Shown: positions 39,652 through 50,205, numbered from the stretch's first letter. The stretch is DNA of 64,000 nt from Candidatus Liberibacter americanus str. Sao Paulo (GCF_000496595.1 NC_022793.1:806001-870000), one strand, 5' to 3'. The notes: generated by a model not told the origin, from the sequence alone. A program made the numbers and translations.

Positions 39652-41034
39652 TCAATAATCATTTTTATTATCTTTTAGCTTCTTTAATGCTTTGCTAGTG
39701 ATTAACATATATATAACAGCACATATTAGTATTGGAATTATTAAAAGATTGCTATATTTGAAGCCTTGCATAATAAATGGGGCAACAAGAGACCAATCAG
39801 CCATTCCCATCCAGCTATTTATAGTTACCAGCTTGATAGCCCAAACGCTACCGAGGATTTCAATAACACCCATAAAGAAACATATTTTTGCTGATGCTCG
39901 CCATCCACCATAATGATTAGCAAATACTCCTATGGTAGCATTAGAAAAAAACATTGGAATAAATCCTGGGATTATTAAGGAAGAAAATCTAAATAATATC
40001 ATTGCAATCAACGTTAATATTTGACCAGTTGCACCCCAAATAAATCCCCATATGACAGCATTGGGAGAAAATTTATAAATTGCGGCACAGTCAATAGCAA
40101 TAACTGCTCCTGGAATTAGAAATTGAGATATACCACGAAATGCTGCCGTTAACTCCTCTACAAACATCGAAACACCCATCATTATAATAGCAACTCCTGC
40201 AGCAAAAATCATGCCTGTTTCTATAATATAAATCGTCCAATGTGTTGTTTTAGCCATTGATTGAATAATATCTGTTCCCAAAGATAAAAGTGCAACTCCC
40301 CAGAATAAAATCATTACTATTCCTGTTGCAACAAGATAATTATTAAATAAATTAAGCCATTTAGGAAGTTCAATATCATTAATATTTTCTGATTTGTCTC
40401 CTAAATATGGTGCTATTTTATAAGCAAGCCAAGAGGAAAACTGTTGTTGATGTCCAATTGAAAAACCAGCATTTTTTGTAATTTCTTGTGTTGGTTTATA
40501 CAACATATTCGATGTAATACTCCAATATAATGTCATCAAACACGATGAATATGCTATAGTTTGCCAATCGTTCATTTGTAGAGAAAAATGAAAAAAAACA
40601 ACCATAAGACCAGCTTGTTTAAACATTACATCTCCGTTTAATACTATGGTACATATACCGGTCATTCTACGAAATAAAACCATGATAATATTTATTATGA
40701 AGGCTATCAGAACAGTATATCCAACAAGCCCATATTTATCTCCCAAAGCATTGATACAATCTATCATTGTTATATATGGATCAATAATTGATCCATCTAT
40801 TTTATAAACCTGAGAAATTTGGGAAATAATATTAGTAGAATTACTTACTATAATATTAGCTCCAGCTCTTATTATAAAAAAACCAATAACATTTTGAATG
40901 GTAGAAGAAATTATTGAAGTAATATTTTTGGAGAGCAAGATATTACCTATAATAATCATTATTCCAAACATAAATGCTGGTTTAACTAATATTTGACTAT
41001 GGAAGAAATCTAGGAAATTAACAAAATAAGACAT
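39652..41034 (-). CDS. PTS system ascorbate-type transporter subunit IIC (UlaA-like)
   Basis: A 460-residue membrane protein with many hydrophobic segments that matches the UlaA/SgaT permease: FGIMIIIGNILLSK and IQNVIGFFIIRAGANIIV at the N-terminus, FIWGATGQILTLIAMILFRF, FVEELTAAFRG and VIAIDCAAIYKFSPNA. In other bacteria it carries ascorbate with IIA and IIB partners. No IIA, IIB, HPr or Enzyme I gene lies in this window. It may work as a facilitator, use distant partners, or be a relic of an acquired system. Confidence 0.85.
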   Translation of the reverse strand: MSYFVNFLDFFHSQILVKPAFMFGIMIIIGNILLSKNITSIISSTIQNVIGFFIIRAGANIIVSNSTNIISQISQVYKIDGSIIDPYITMIDCINALGDKYGLVGYTVLIAFIINIIMVLFRRMTGICTIVLNGDVMFKQAGLMVVFFHFSLQMNDWQTIAYSSCLMTLYWSITSNMLYKPTQEITKNAGFSIGHQQQFSSWLAYKIAPYLGDKSENINDIELPKWLNLFNNYLVATGIVMILFWGVALLSLGTDIIQSMAKTTHWTIYIIETGMIFAAGVAIIMMGVSMFVEELTAAFRGISQFLIPGAVIAIDCAAIYKFSPNAVIWGFIWGATGQILTLIAMILFRFSSLIIPGFIPMFFSNATIGVFANHYGGWRASAKICFFMGVIEILGSVWAIKLVTINSWMGMADWSLVAPFIMQGFKYSNLLIIPILICAVIYMLITSKALKKLKDNKNDY

Positions 41035-41356
41035 TCTATCTCCTATTTAGATGATAGATTTAAAAAATATATAATCATATTAAATCTTACTTTTTAATAA
41101 TTAAAAACAATCCTATATGAGTTAATAATTAAAAACAATATTATATGAGATATTTGCCAAAAATGATATTCAAATATATATTCGGTATTACAATATATGA
41201 TTAAACTCAGCATAAATTTAATTATCATATTTATGCAAATAATAGTACATTATTTGTCAAAATTTATGTTAAAATTATCCCTTGTATCGTAATAATTATG
41301 AAATGGATGTTAATTATTTGTATTATTTTTTAATAAAAGGCTAAAGGATAAGAATA

Positions 41357-42415
41357 ATGTTTGCATATACACTAAAAGAAAAATCATCTGATAAAAATGA
41401 TTCTTCTTGTTTGTTGCAAAAGGTTTTTGCTGTTGCACCTATGGTTGATTGGACTGATCGTCATTATCGTTTTTTAGCCAGATTATTAACGAAAAATGCT
41501 CTTCTATATACAGAAATGATTGTTGATAATGCTATTATTCATGGGGATAAACAGAATTTATTAAGTTTTAGCCATGAAGAAAAGCCTTTGGCTATACAAA
41601 TTGGTGGTATGGATATTTCTAAATTAGTTAAAGCTGCAAGTATTGCCGAAGATTTTGGATATAATGAAATTAATTTTAATATTGGTTGTCCATCGCCTAG
41701 AGTAAAATCAGGATCTTTCGGCGCATGTATGATGTTAGAACCAGATTATGTTGGAGAATGTATAGCAGAAATGAAGTATGCTGTTTCTATTCCTGTAACT
41801 GTTAAATGTCGTATAGGAGTTGATGATCAAATTCCTGCAATCGCTATAAGAAACTTAATACGATCAATTAAAAAATCTGGTGTGAATGCCGTATGGATCC
41901 ATGCGCGCAAGGCTCTTCTTAACGGACTATCAACCAGCGAAAATCGTCATATTCCAGATCTTGATTATGAACTTGTTTATGCTATCAAAAAAGAGAACCC
42001 AGATCTTTTTATTGGAATTAATGGTGGAATTGATAACATACAGCAGGCAATAGATATATTGCCTAAGGTAGATGGGGTTATGTTGGGTCGTGTTTCCTAT
42101 CAAAATAGTCGTATTCTAACTTCTGTAGACGAATATTTTAGTAATCCTTTAACAGGAAAATCTTCATCTTCTCCTATAATAGTTGATAAGGAGTTTTGGA
42201 GAAATGTTAGCAATAATATGAGTGTTTATGCTGAGCGATACATATCTGCAGGAGGAAAATTAGGACATATTACTCGCCATATGATAGGTCTATTTCAAGG
42301 ATTTCCTAATGCACGTCTTTGTCGTCATATTTTGGCTGTTGAAGCTAATCAATCAACATCAACTCATAAGATTATTGAAAAAGCATTTAATATTATGATA
42401 GAATCATTGGATTAA
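41357..42415 (+). CDS. dusA: tRNA-dihydrouridine(20/20a) synthase
   Basis: An FMN enzyme that reduces uridine 20/20a in the tRNA D-loop. The 352 residues carry VAPMVDWTDRHYR near 28-40, YTEMIVDNA, the motif IGCPSPRVKSGSFGACMM with the catalytic Cys, VTVKCRIGVDD, and WIHARKALLNGLS. The C-terminal ARLCRHILAVEA is typical of DusA. It is a single gene with a long spacer after it. Confidence 0.94.
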   Translation: MFAYTLKEKSSDKNDSSCLLQKVFAVAPMVDWTDRHYRFLARLLTKNALLYTEMIVDNAIIHGDKQNLLSFSHEEKPLAIQIGGMDISKLVKAASIAEDFGYNEINFNIGCPSPRVKSGSFGACMMLEPDYVGECIAEMKYAVSIPVTVKCRIGVDDQIPAIAIRNLIRSIKKSGVNAVWIHARKALLNGLSTSENRHIPDLDYELVYAIKKENPDLFIGINGGIDNIQQAIDILPKVDGVMLGRVSYQNSRILTSVDEYFSNPLTGKSSSSPIIVDKEFWRNVSNNMSVYAERYISAGGKLGHITRHMIGLFQGFPNARLCRHILAVEANQSTSTHKIIEKAFNIMIESLD

Positions 42416-43670
42416 AATTACATATAAGCATTAATACTTATAAATAAGCAAGAAGTTAAAAACCTATGTATTTAAACAATATAGATATGTATAGTATTCA
42501 TATACAGATCAAAAGCTTCTTCTTTGCGCGTGATATCTCGTATATTCTCTAGAAAAGGTATTTCCAATATCATTGACATATTTAATCAAATAAAGAAACT
42601 AAAAAATAAAGGCAGAAATTATTGACTTTCATATTCCAATTAGATTTATTCTTATAGCAATATTATTGATCTTTGCTCTGTCTATTTATATAAAAATATA
42701 ATCTTTCCTGTAGTGATTTATTTCTGCATAAAGAGGCTTGAGATATAAAGTATTTTTCGTTGCCAATATCATATTTTTTTTGTGTAATATCAGATATTGT
42801 CTTTTTAGATTTTCAATAGATGTCTTATAATCGAAATTATAAGAGATATTTTAATAATTAAAAATTATTAAAATCCTGCTCAAGAAATACAATGATGAAA
42901 ATCAAAAAAAATAGATAGCTATCTAGCCTACATACATCAGCAGACTTTTTTAAATATACAAAATACAGTTTTTATATGATCTTCTAAAATTGTCTAGAAA
43001 TAAGTAAAATTGTTTACGTTGCCAATAATTATATTTTTATATACTTTCTTTAATTATATTTTTATATACTTTCTTTTTTATTCTTATCTTTTTATAAATT
43101 GGTTAGTATTTACAATTTTAATATATAAAAATAAAGCGATCAAACATGATAAAAATAAATAAGTTTTATAAATTTCGATAATTATTTATGCATCATAATA
43201 TAAAAAATAAAAGCAAATTATAGGATGTTTATTGCTTTATCCGCTAATAATATATAATTAAACAGTTTAAATGGTTCATTATAAAATTGTATTCTTAATC
43301 CACAAAATATTGATAATTGGTTATAATCATGTAGGTTTTGATGTGAGAGTAAGGGTAGGGGGATTGTTATATCAAAAATAAAACCGGGAAAAATCTAATT
43401 TGAGATTTTTCTGAAAGTTTAAGCTAATAGAAAATAACTTAAAAGAATTAATTGCAAGAAAAAATTTTTCTTTTGATATATTTGTTATATAAAACGTAAA
43501 CGTATTTTCTGCTGATAATTATAATTTACTCTGTCATCTCACATACTGTTTTTTTAGTATGAGAAAAAAAGGTATTAAAGAATATTTATTATCAATAATA
43601 TTATAAGATTACTTATATTAGTATTATAAAAAATTACTTACATAAGGATAAAAATATTTTACAGAAATTC
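42416..43670. other. Long AT-rich spacer
   Basis: About 1.25 kb without a supported gene. A minus-strand open stretch at 42686-42850 encodes a Lys/Tyr-rich peptide (NFDYKTSIENLKRQYLILHK...) that may be a relic. A tandem repeat of a 24-base unit (attatatttttatatactttcttt) lies near 43028-43077. A short hairpin aaaaatctaatttgagattttt is near 43390. Confidence 0.4.
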
Positions 43671-44183
43671 CTATTTTTTCCTGAAATTATCCAAAGAAAC
43701 AACTGAAGCTAATGTATCCTTGCTTTTTTTATTACTATGTTGTTTTTTTAGTGGTTTTTCTTTTTTTAAATTATCTGCTAATTCTAATACTGGTTCAGTT
43801 TTTTCTGTATCATCTATATTTTCAGCCAGTACATCAAATTCTAATTCAAAATTTACTGAAGGATCGTAAAAACCTTTGATAGCATTAAAAGGAATAACCA
43901 ATAGTTCTGGTATATTAGAAAAAGAAAGCCCTATTTCAAATTGATTCTCAGATACTACAAGATCCCAAAATTGATTTTGTATTACGATTGTCATTTGTTC
44001 AGGGTAACTTTTTCTAAGATTTTGCGAAATACGTACACCACGTACATTTGTCGAAAAAGTTATATAGAAATGATGATCTCCTGGAAGATGTCCTATAGAA
44101 GCAGTCTCTGAAAGTACTGTTTTAACAAGACCTCTAAGCGCTTCTTTGGTTAAAATATCATAACGGATGTGGTCGTCGCTCAT
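43671..44183 (-). CDS. sspB: SspB-like ClpXP adaptor (alphaproteobacterial type)
   Basis: Delivers ssrA-tagged proteins to ClpXP. Of the 179 residues, the first nine come from an unlikely upstream start. I use ATG 44183, giving MSDDHIRYDILTKEALRGLV. The conserved core is GHLPGDHHFYITFSTN, YPEQMTIVIQNQFWDL and LLVIPFNAIKGFYDPSVNF. The C-terminus is a flexible charged linker ending in VVSLDNFRKK, which resembles the ClpX-binding tail. Its partner tmRNA is encoded 150 bases away on the same strand. Confidence 0.85.
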   Translation of the reverse strand: MSDDHIRYDILTKEALRGLVKTVLSETASIGHLPGDHHFYITFSTNVRGVRISQNLRKSYPEQMTIVIQNQFWDLVVSENQFEIGLSFSNIPELLVIPFNAIKGFYDPSVNFELEFDVLAENIDDTEKTEPVLELADNLKKEKPLKKQHSNKKSKDTLASVVSLDNFRKK

Positions 44184-44334
44184 ATAATCAATCTGCCTAT
44201 TCAATATCAAAAACTAATAATTAGACGACTTTAGATAAAACGGTGTAATTGGTTTTTGCATAAGCCGCCATTGAGTAACATAAAAACATTAATAAATAAT
44301 CAAATCTTATTACCATATTTTCATATAGAGGAGG

Positions 44335-44645
44335 CTTTCTGTTGCCAGGTGCCTCCTAACCTCGCCTAACGGTACCACCCATTAGGACTTAAGTTGAGAA
44401 AAGTATACTGCTTAAGCAGCAACCCTTAACCCAGGTAAGTTGTCATTTGCAACTATATTTTTAGACCTATAACGGTGGTACAATGCCGAGCGAACTTTCA
44501 ACCTTTACACTCTTGTCTATCCTATTTCGCCCCCTTAGTATTGAGAAAAATATTTTATTTTCATTCTCATCAAGAATGGTGGAGGCGCCGGGTACCGCCC
44601 CCGGGTCCAACAAGCTTATTACGCAGACCATTTATCGCCATAGTC
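44335..44645 (-). ncRNA. ssrA: Two-piece permuted tmRNA
   Basis: On the minus strand the acceptor piece comes first and ends in cgcctccacca at 44577. A short intervening sequence follows. The coding piece starts with gggggcg at 44534. These two ends pair over 7 bp (one G-U), making the acceptor stem in the circularly permuted arrangement known for alphaproteobacterial tmRNA. The tag frame runs from GCA at 44450 to TAA at 44412 and encodes ANDNLPGLRVAA, a normal degradation tag ending in AA. A final hairpin aggaggc...gcctcct lies near 44331-44355. Outer ends are approximate. Confidence 0.92.
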
Positions 44646-44758
44646 ACTTATATTATATATATGACAACGATATTATATATATGTTTTGCTTATATTGGAA
44701 GAGAGTAATAAAGAATAAATAATAATATTATTATTTATACATGTAAGGTTGAAAAAAA

Positions 44759-45553
44759 ATGCATCAATATCTTGATCTACTGCAACACATAATGAAATCT
44801 GGTTCAGATAGACATGACCGTACAGGTGTTGGCACACGTGGTATATTTGGGTATCAAATGCGTTTTGATTTATCAAAAGGCTTCCCTTTACTAACTACAA
44901 AGAAAATGCATCTGAAATCTATCATATATGAGCTTCTGTGGTTTTTAAGGGGGGATAGCAACATTGATTATCTAAAAAAACATGGAGTAAAGATATGGAA
45001 TGAATGGGCTGATGAAAATGGGGAACTTGGTCCTATATATGGAGTTCAATGGCGTTCTTGGCCTGATTATTGTGGCAATACGATTGATCAAATTGATTCT
45101 GTTGTTAATAGTCTACGTACTGATCCTTATTCACGTCGTCATATAGTATCTGCATGGAATGTTGCATTGATAGATAAAATGGCACTACCACCATGTCACT
45201 GCCTATTTCAGTTTTATGTTGATAATGGCAGATTATCGTGCCATCTATATCAACGCTCAGGAGATATTTTATTAGGTATACCTTTTAATATTGCATCATA
45301 TGCTTTATTGACAATGATGTTAGCTAGTATAATAGGATTTCAGTATGGAGAATTTATTCATACTCTTGGAGATGTTCACTTATACAATAATCATTTTGAA
45401 CAAGCATATGTTCAACTTTCTAGATCTCCTAGATCTTTGCCAAAAATGAAGATTAACCCTAATGTTGTAGAATTATCTTCATTCCAATACAATGATTTTA
45501 TTTTAGAAGATTATGATCCTTATGAAGCCATTATTGCGAAAATATCTGTATGA
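44759..45553 (+). CDS. thyA: Thymidylate synthase
   Basis: Methylates dUMP to dTMP with methylene-THF. The 264 residues match the E. coli length. Visible motifs are [12 protein letters not shown] near 20, the catalytic Cys in [12 protein letters not shown] near 145, [19 protein letters not shown] near 165, and HLYNNHFEQ. The stop overlaps the start of folA, the usual thyA-folA pair that regenerates the folate. Confidence 0.97.
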   Translation: MHQYLDLLQHIMKSGSDRHDRTGVGTRGIFGYQMRFDLSKGFPLLTTKKMHLKSIIYELLWFLRGDSNIDYLKKHGVKIWNEWADENGELGPIYGVQWRSWPDYCGNTIDQIDSVVNSLRTDPYSRRHIVSAWNVALIDKMALPPCHCLFQFYVDNGRLSCHLYQRSGDILLGIPFNIASYALLTMMLASIIGFQYGEFIHTLGDVHLYNNHFEQAYVQLSRSPRSLPKMKINPNVVELSSFQYNDFILEDYDPYEAIIAKISV

Positions 45554-46077
45554 ATACATTACCTGAAACTATCATTATTGCTGCTGTTTCTAGAAACAAT
45601 GTTATTGGATCTAATGGGAAAATGCCTTGGAAAATTTCTTCTGATTTAAAGCGATTTAAATACATTACTTTGGGAAATTATATAATTATGGGCTATAAGA
45701 CGTTTAGATCTATAGGAAGAACTCTGCCTAATAGATTAAACATAGTAATAACGCGTAGTATAATCCATAAATCGATTTTAATACAGCAGGGTATAGAGGT
45801 TGCTGATTCTATACAAAATGCTTTTGATATTGCCTCAAAAGCAGAAAATAAAAAAATATTTATAATAGGTGGAGGAGAGGTTTATGCACAGACTTTAGAT
45901 TTAGTTGATATGCTTTTAATTACGCATGTTGAGGCTGAAGTTGAAGGGAACGTCTTTTTCCCTTTTATTGATCCATGTATTTGGCAAAAGCAAAAAGATG
46001 AAATTTTACATCCAGCAGGAAATGGAGATTCTCATGCTACTAGATTTTTAACCTATAAACGTCGTATTTTGTTATGA
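45550..46077 (+). CDS. folA: Dihydrofolate reductase
   Basis: Reduces dihydrofolate to tetrahydrofolate with NADPH. The 175 residues show [17 protein letters not shown] near 14-30, the NADPH loop [10 protein letters not shown] near 49, and [14 protein letters not shown] near 103 with the conserved GG. It overlaps thyA by 4 bases, so the two are coupled. Confidence 0.96.
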   Translation: MNTLPETIIIAAVSRNNVIGSNGKMPWKISSDLKRFKYITLGNYIIMGYKTFRSIGRTLPNRLNIVITRSIIHKSILIQQGIEVADSIQNAFDIASKAENKKIFIIGGGEVYAQTLDLVDMLLITHVEAEVEGNVFFPFIDPCIWQKQKDEILHPAGNGDSHATRFLTYKRRILL

Positions 46078-46303
46078 TTAGATTTCAGTCTTTTAATAAA
46101 CAATTTAAGTTGACATAGTCAATTCATATATTTATATTCGCATTCGGTTTTATATATGACTTTTATTTAACATGATTAATTGAATTGATGATAGTATTTT
46201 GCTCATAACTTTAAAAATATTGTTGCAAGTTAATTATTATATGTGTTTTTTATAATCGGATAATTACTTACACATGATTTTTAATTAAAGTGGTATATTT
46301 TTT

Positions 46304-47251
46304 ATGAATAGGAAGTTTGATTTTATTTATCCTATATCTTATTATGGTGTTTTTTTTGTCTTATTGATTGGGGCTCTTTTTTTATCTCAATCTTTCTATC
46401 TAGTCCAACCATATGAGCGGGCCGTTGAACTACGATTTGGCAAAGCAAAAGATGAAATTTTTCTCCCTGGTTTGCATTTTATGTTTTGGCCAATAGATAC
46501 AGTTGAAATTGTTAAAGTCTCAGAACAACAGATCCGTATAGGAGGAAAATCATCTAATCGATTTTCAAGCGGTGATTTAATTTTGACCGGAGATCAAAAT
46601 ATTGTAAGCGTACATTTTTCTGTTTTATATTCAGTTAATGATCCTAAATCGTATCTATTTAGTTTAGAAAATCCTGAAATCATATTAAAACAGGTATCAG
46701 AAAGTGCGATACGAGAAGAGGTAGGTAAAAGTCTCGCTTCAGATATATTTCGTAGCAATCGTCATAAAATATCATTAAATGTTAAATCAATAATACAAAA
46801 AGCTATGGATTATTATAGATCCGGTATATTAATCAATACTGTTTCTATTGAAGACGTTTCACCTCCTCGTGAAGTAGCTGATGCTTTCGATGAAGTACAA
46901 CGCGCAGAACAAGATGAAAATCGTTTTGTTGAAGAAGCTAATAAATATAAAAATCAAATACTTGGTAAAGCAAGAGGTGAAGCCTCACATATTCGTGAAT
47001 CGTCTATTGCATATAAAGTGCGTGTTACTCAAGCAGCAGAAGGAGAAGCTGATAGATTTTTATCTATTTACGATAAGTATTTAAATTATCCTGATTTGCT
47101 TAGAAAGAGAATATATTTAGAAACTATCGAGCATATTTTAAAGGAAGCAAAGAAGGTTATAATTGATAAGAAACAAGCTGTTTTGCCTCATTTACCTATT
47201 AATGATATGTTTTCTTATACTAATAAACAACCAATGGATGGAAATAAGTGA
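46304..47251 (+). CDS. hflK: FtsH protease modulator HflK
   Basis: Inner-membrane SPFH/band-7 protein that forms a ring around the FtsH protease together with HflC. The 315 residues have one N-terminal membrane segment (about 15-33), then VQPYERAVELRFGKA, the SPFH domain and a C-terminal coiled coil rich in Glu/Arg/Lys. The N-terminal Gly-rich cytoplasmic tail of larger HflK proteins is missing, which is common in reduced genomes. It overlaps hflC at ATGA. Confidence 0.93.
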   Translation: MNRKFDFIYPISYYGVFFVLLIGALFLSQSFYLVQPYERAVELRFGKAKDEIFLPGLHFMFWPIDTVEIVKVSEQQIRIGGKSSNRFSSGDLILTGDQNIVSVHFSVLYSVNDPKSYLFSLENPEIILKQVSESAIREEVGKSLASDIFRSNRHKISLNVKSIIQKAMDYYRSGILINTVSIEDVSPPREVADAFDEVQRAEQDENRFVEEANKYKNQILGKARGEASHIRESSIAYKVRVTQAAEGEADRFLSIYDKYLNYPDLLRKRIYLETIEHILKEAKKVIIDKKQAVLPHLPINDMFSYTNKQPMDGNK

Positions 47252-48147
47252 TGCCGCAGAATAGGTTTCTTGTCATCTTTTTATCAATTATATCTTGTAT
47301 ATTAGGATTGTTATTTTTTTCATTATTGATTGTTGATGAACGTGAACAAGTAGTTGTAACTCGGTTTGGTAAAATTAATTCTGTTTACACAAAGCCTGGT
47401 ATATACTTTAAGGCGCCATTTTCATTCATGAATTTTGATCGTGTTAAATATATTCAAAAACAGATAATGCGCGTTAATATTGATAATATGAGGGTTCAGG
47501 TATCTGATGGAAAGTTTTATGAAGTCGATGTTATGATGAATTATCGTATAATTGATCCTATTTTATTTTGTAGAACGGTGTATTGTGATCGTATCGTAGC
47601 TGAATCTAGATTGATCACCCGTCTTGATGCTTCTCTACGACGTGTTTATGGTTTACGTCATTTTGAAGAGGCTTTATCAAAACAACGTTCATCTATGGTC
47701 GCTGAAATAAACGACGATTTACGCATAGATTCGGAAAATTTAGGGATTAAAGTAGAAGATGTTCGAATATTACGCAATAATCTTACAAAAGAGGTTTCTC
47801 AACAAACATATGATCGTATGAAATCAGAACGCCTTGCAGAGGCTGAGTCTATTCGTGCAAGAGGAAGAGAAGAAGCACAAAAGCGTATATCTATTGCTGA
47901 TCGCGATGCAAATAATATTTTATCTGAAGCACGTCGTTATTCAGAGATTAATTATGGACAAGGTGAAGCTGAAAGAGAACGTATATTATCTAATGCTTTT
48001 AAGAAAAATCCTGAATTTTTCGAATTCTATCGTTCTATGAAAGCGTATAAAGATTCTCTAAGTTCTTCGAATACGTTATTAATCCTTTCTCCTGATTCTG
48101 ATTTTTTCAAGTACTTTTATGCTTATCAAGATAAATTAAAAAAATAG
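47251..48147 (+). CDS. hflC: FtsH protease modulator HflC
   Basis: Partner of HflK in the FtsH control complex. The 298 residues have an N-terminal membrane segment (about 8-27), VDEREQVVVTRFGKI, the SPFH core FYEVDVMMNYRIIDP and a coiled coil with RLAEAESIRARGREEAQKR. The ATG at 47251 overlaps the hflK stop; a GTG three bases earlier is also possible. The degP gene that often follows is not present here. Confidence 0.93.
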   Translation: MPQNRFLVIFLSIISCILGLLFFSLLIVDEREQVVVTRFGKINSVYTKPGIYFKAPFSFMNFDRVKYIQKQIMRVNIDNMRVQVSDGKFYEVDVMMNYRIIDPILFCRTVYCDRIVAESRLITRLDASLRRVYGLRHFEEALSKQRSSMVAEINDDLRIDSENLGIKVEDVRILRNNLTKEVSQQTYDRMKSERLAEAESIRARGREEAQKRISIADRDANNILSEARRYSEINYGQGEAERERILSNAFKKNPEFFEFYRSMKAYKDSLSSSNTLLILSPDSDFFKYFYAYQDKLKK

Positions 48148-48617
48148 AGTTCTTAGTTCATAAAATATAAAGCGTTTATAAAAATTATTTTTAGCTATAT
48201 ATCATATATGTTTTTATCCGTTATAAATTAAACGAGTATGTAGATATAGATAGATATGCATATTGTGATAAAATAGGATTTAAATGAAATAATTTTTATG
48301 ATAACGTAATACTATTTCTGCGTTAATTAAGTTAATACATTATTTATTAATAATACATTAAAATCTTTCCTTCATAGTATTTAATAGTTTAATGTATATA
48401 GTTTTATAGTATTATTGATAGTATACTAAAAATTATCTATTATAGATCATTTTTAATAAATATATTTTCTATTAAAATAATTTTAATAAATATATTTTCT
48501 ATTAAAATAATATGAGATTAGTCATATTGTTGTAGGTAATATTATTAATAAAATATTTCATTATACATTCTTACATATAATTAATAAAGCATAGGATTTG
48601 ATTTATGAGTGATAATT
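48148..48617. other. AT-rich spacer with a tandem repeat
   Basis: About 460 bases without a gene before miaA. A unit attttaataaatatattttc is repeated in tandem: the 30-base unit occurs twice between about 48450 and 48510. Otherwise only AT-rich sequence. Confidence 0.5.
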
Positions 48618-49544
48618 ATGGCAAAAAGAGCCATTATGATGTTCCTTTCGAAAAATACTAAAGCTATATTTATAACTGGACCAACGGCAAGTGGTAAGTC
48701 ATTTCTTTCTTTGGATTTAGCACGTAAATTCAACGGTGAAATTATTAATGCTGATAGTATGCAAGTATATGATACTATCAAAATTCTTACTTCTCGACCT
48801 TCAGATAAAGATATACAAGATATTAATCATTACCTTTATGGGCATGTTTCTGTTAGAGATACTTATTCTACTGGAAAATGGTTACGTAGTGTTATTAAAA
48901 AAATTGCAGAAGTGCAGGAAAAAGGTTGTTTACCAATAATAGTAGGGGGAACAGGTCTTTATTTCCGTGCATTAATTGGAAATTTTTCTACGATGCCAAA
49001 TATCCCTATTAACATTAGAAATGATATTCGCGAAAAGTTGAAAAAATACGGTTCACATATTATGCATGATGAATTGTCTAGAATTGATCCAATTGCTTCA
49101 AAAAAAATAAACAATTCAGATGGTCATAGAATTGCGCGTGCTCTTGAAATTTTTATGTTTTCAGGTAAATCTATAACAGAATTTTGGAAAGAATCTTCAA
49201 ATCCTGTAATACCGGTTAAACATACATATAAAATTATAATTCTTCCTAAAAGATGTGAATTAAAAAAAAGAATAAGTAAACGCTTTAAACAAATGTTAGA
49301 TACAGGAGCTATAGATGAAGTAAAAAATTTGATGGCAATGAATCTAGATCCTGATTTACCAATAATAAAAGTAATAGGCGTTAGACATATTATTTCTCTT
49401 TTAAGAGGAGAAATAAGCTATGAAGACACATTAGAAAAAGGAATCATAGCTACAAATCAATATGCTAAAAGACAAATTACTTGGTTTAATCATCAATTAA
49501 ATGATGATTGGCATAGGATATCTTGCGTATATGATATAATTTAA
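48618..49544 (+). CDS. miaA: tRNA dimethylallyltransferase
   Basis: Adds the dimethylallyl group to A37 of tRNAs that read UNN codons, using DMAPP from the mevalonate pathway. The protein has the P-loop FITGPTASGKSFLSLDLA near 18-35, the DSMQVYDTI region, VGGTGLYFRALIG and [10 protein letters not shown] near the C-terminus. ATG 48618 gives MAKRAIMMFL; a GTG at 48609 is less likely. The 3' end of this gene is copied at 53572. Confidence 0.95.
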   Translation: MAKRAIMMFLSKNTKAIFITGPTASGKSFLSLDLARKFNGEIINADSMQVYDTIKILTSRPSDKDIQDINHYLYGHVSVRDTYSTGKWLRSVIKKIAEVQEKGCLPIIVGGTGLYFRALIGNFSTMPNIPINIRNDIREKLKKYGSHIMHDELSRIDPIASKKINNSDGHRIARALEIFMFSGKSITEFWKESSNPVIPVKHTYKIIILPKRCELKKRISKRFKQMLDTGAIDEVKNLMAMNLDPDLPIIKVIGVRHIISLLRGEISYEDTLEKGIIATNQYAKRQITWFNHQLNDDWHRISCVYDII

Positions 49545-49605
49545 AAAGTTGTGTATTAATATCAATTTGTTTGATCATATAATGATATTATTGCAAACAT
49601 ATTTC

Positions 49606-49661
49606 AACTAATAGAAAATATAATTTTTAAATTTTTTAGCAAATTATATTTTCTATTAGTT
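49606..49661 (+). terminator. Long hairpin after miaA
   Basis: A perfect 21-bp inverted repeat: the arm at 49606-49626 begins aactaatagaaaa, the arm at 49641-49661 ends ttctattagtt, and the loop is 14 bases. It follows the miaA stop by about 60 bases and precedes the tRNA gene. The role as terminator or processing hairpin is an inference. The corresponding place in the duplicated copy has lost the perfect pairing. Confidence 0.6.
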
Positions 49662-49738
49662 ATGATACCTTATGCTTGTATATTAATTTAATAATACTAT
49701 AATAATTCCTTATTTATAAGGTAGTCAATTTATGCTTT

Positions 49739-49826
49739 GGAAGGATGGCCGAGAGGTTTAAGGCACTGGTCTTGAAAACCAGGGATGGGAAACTGTCCGT
49801 GGGTTCGAATCCCACTCCTTCCGCCA
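49739..49826 (+). tRNA. tRNA-Ser(UGA), copy 1
   Basis: An 88-base class II tRNA with the CCA encoded. The acceptor arm GGAAGGA pairs with TCCTTCC, the anticodon loop is CTTGAAA with anticodon TGA, the variable arm is long as expected for Ser, and the T-arm is GTGGGTTCGAATCCCAC. A hairpin terminator follows. A second, nearly identical copy lies at 53896. Confidence 0.97.
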
Positions 49827-49925
49827 TTATCAAGTAAAATCAATGATTTATACAAAAGTAATGCTAAATGTGAATAATAAATATTTCATAAAGCGTGTAG
49901 TCTTACTTTTTTGCGTATTTTACAT

Positions 49926-49953
49926 AAAAGATGCTATTCTTTTAGCATCTTTT
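49926..49953 (+). terminator. Terminator after tRNA-Ser copy 1
   Basis: An 11-bp inverted repeat, arms aaaagatgcta and tagcatctttt with a 6-base loop, with the 3' arm ending in a T run. It resembles a rho-independent terminator of the tRNA gene. Confidence 0.6.
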
Positions 49954-50205
49954 ATATGCAAGTTTCTTTGTATTAAAGTCTTTTATATATAGTTCAGCCA
50001 TATCTGTTTTTAATCATCCATATATCGCTATAACTTCATGTGGACTAGTCTCAGCATTTGCTGCAATTTCCTTTTTCTGACTTCTTATTTTTTATTTCAA
50101 TATCTTTATAATTATAATACTTGTCTATACTATAATGTAACATAAAATAAATAATCAGTTATTATTTAACAATATTTTATATTATAATTTGGAAATATTA
50201 TTTAT

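Noticed and set aside
43028..43077. Repeats considered as a CRISPR array
   Set aside because: Only two adjoining copies without spacers and no cas genes nearby.
44475..44722. Two open frames on + upstream of thyA
   Set aside because: They lie antisense to the tmRNA, whose pairing and tag are clear.
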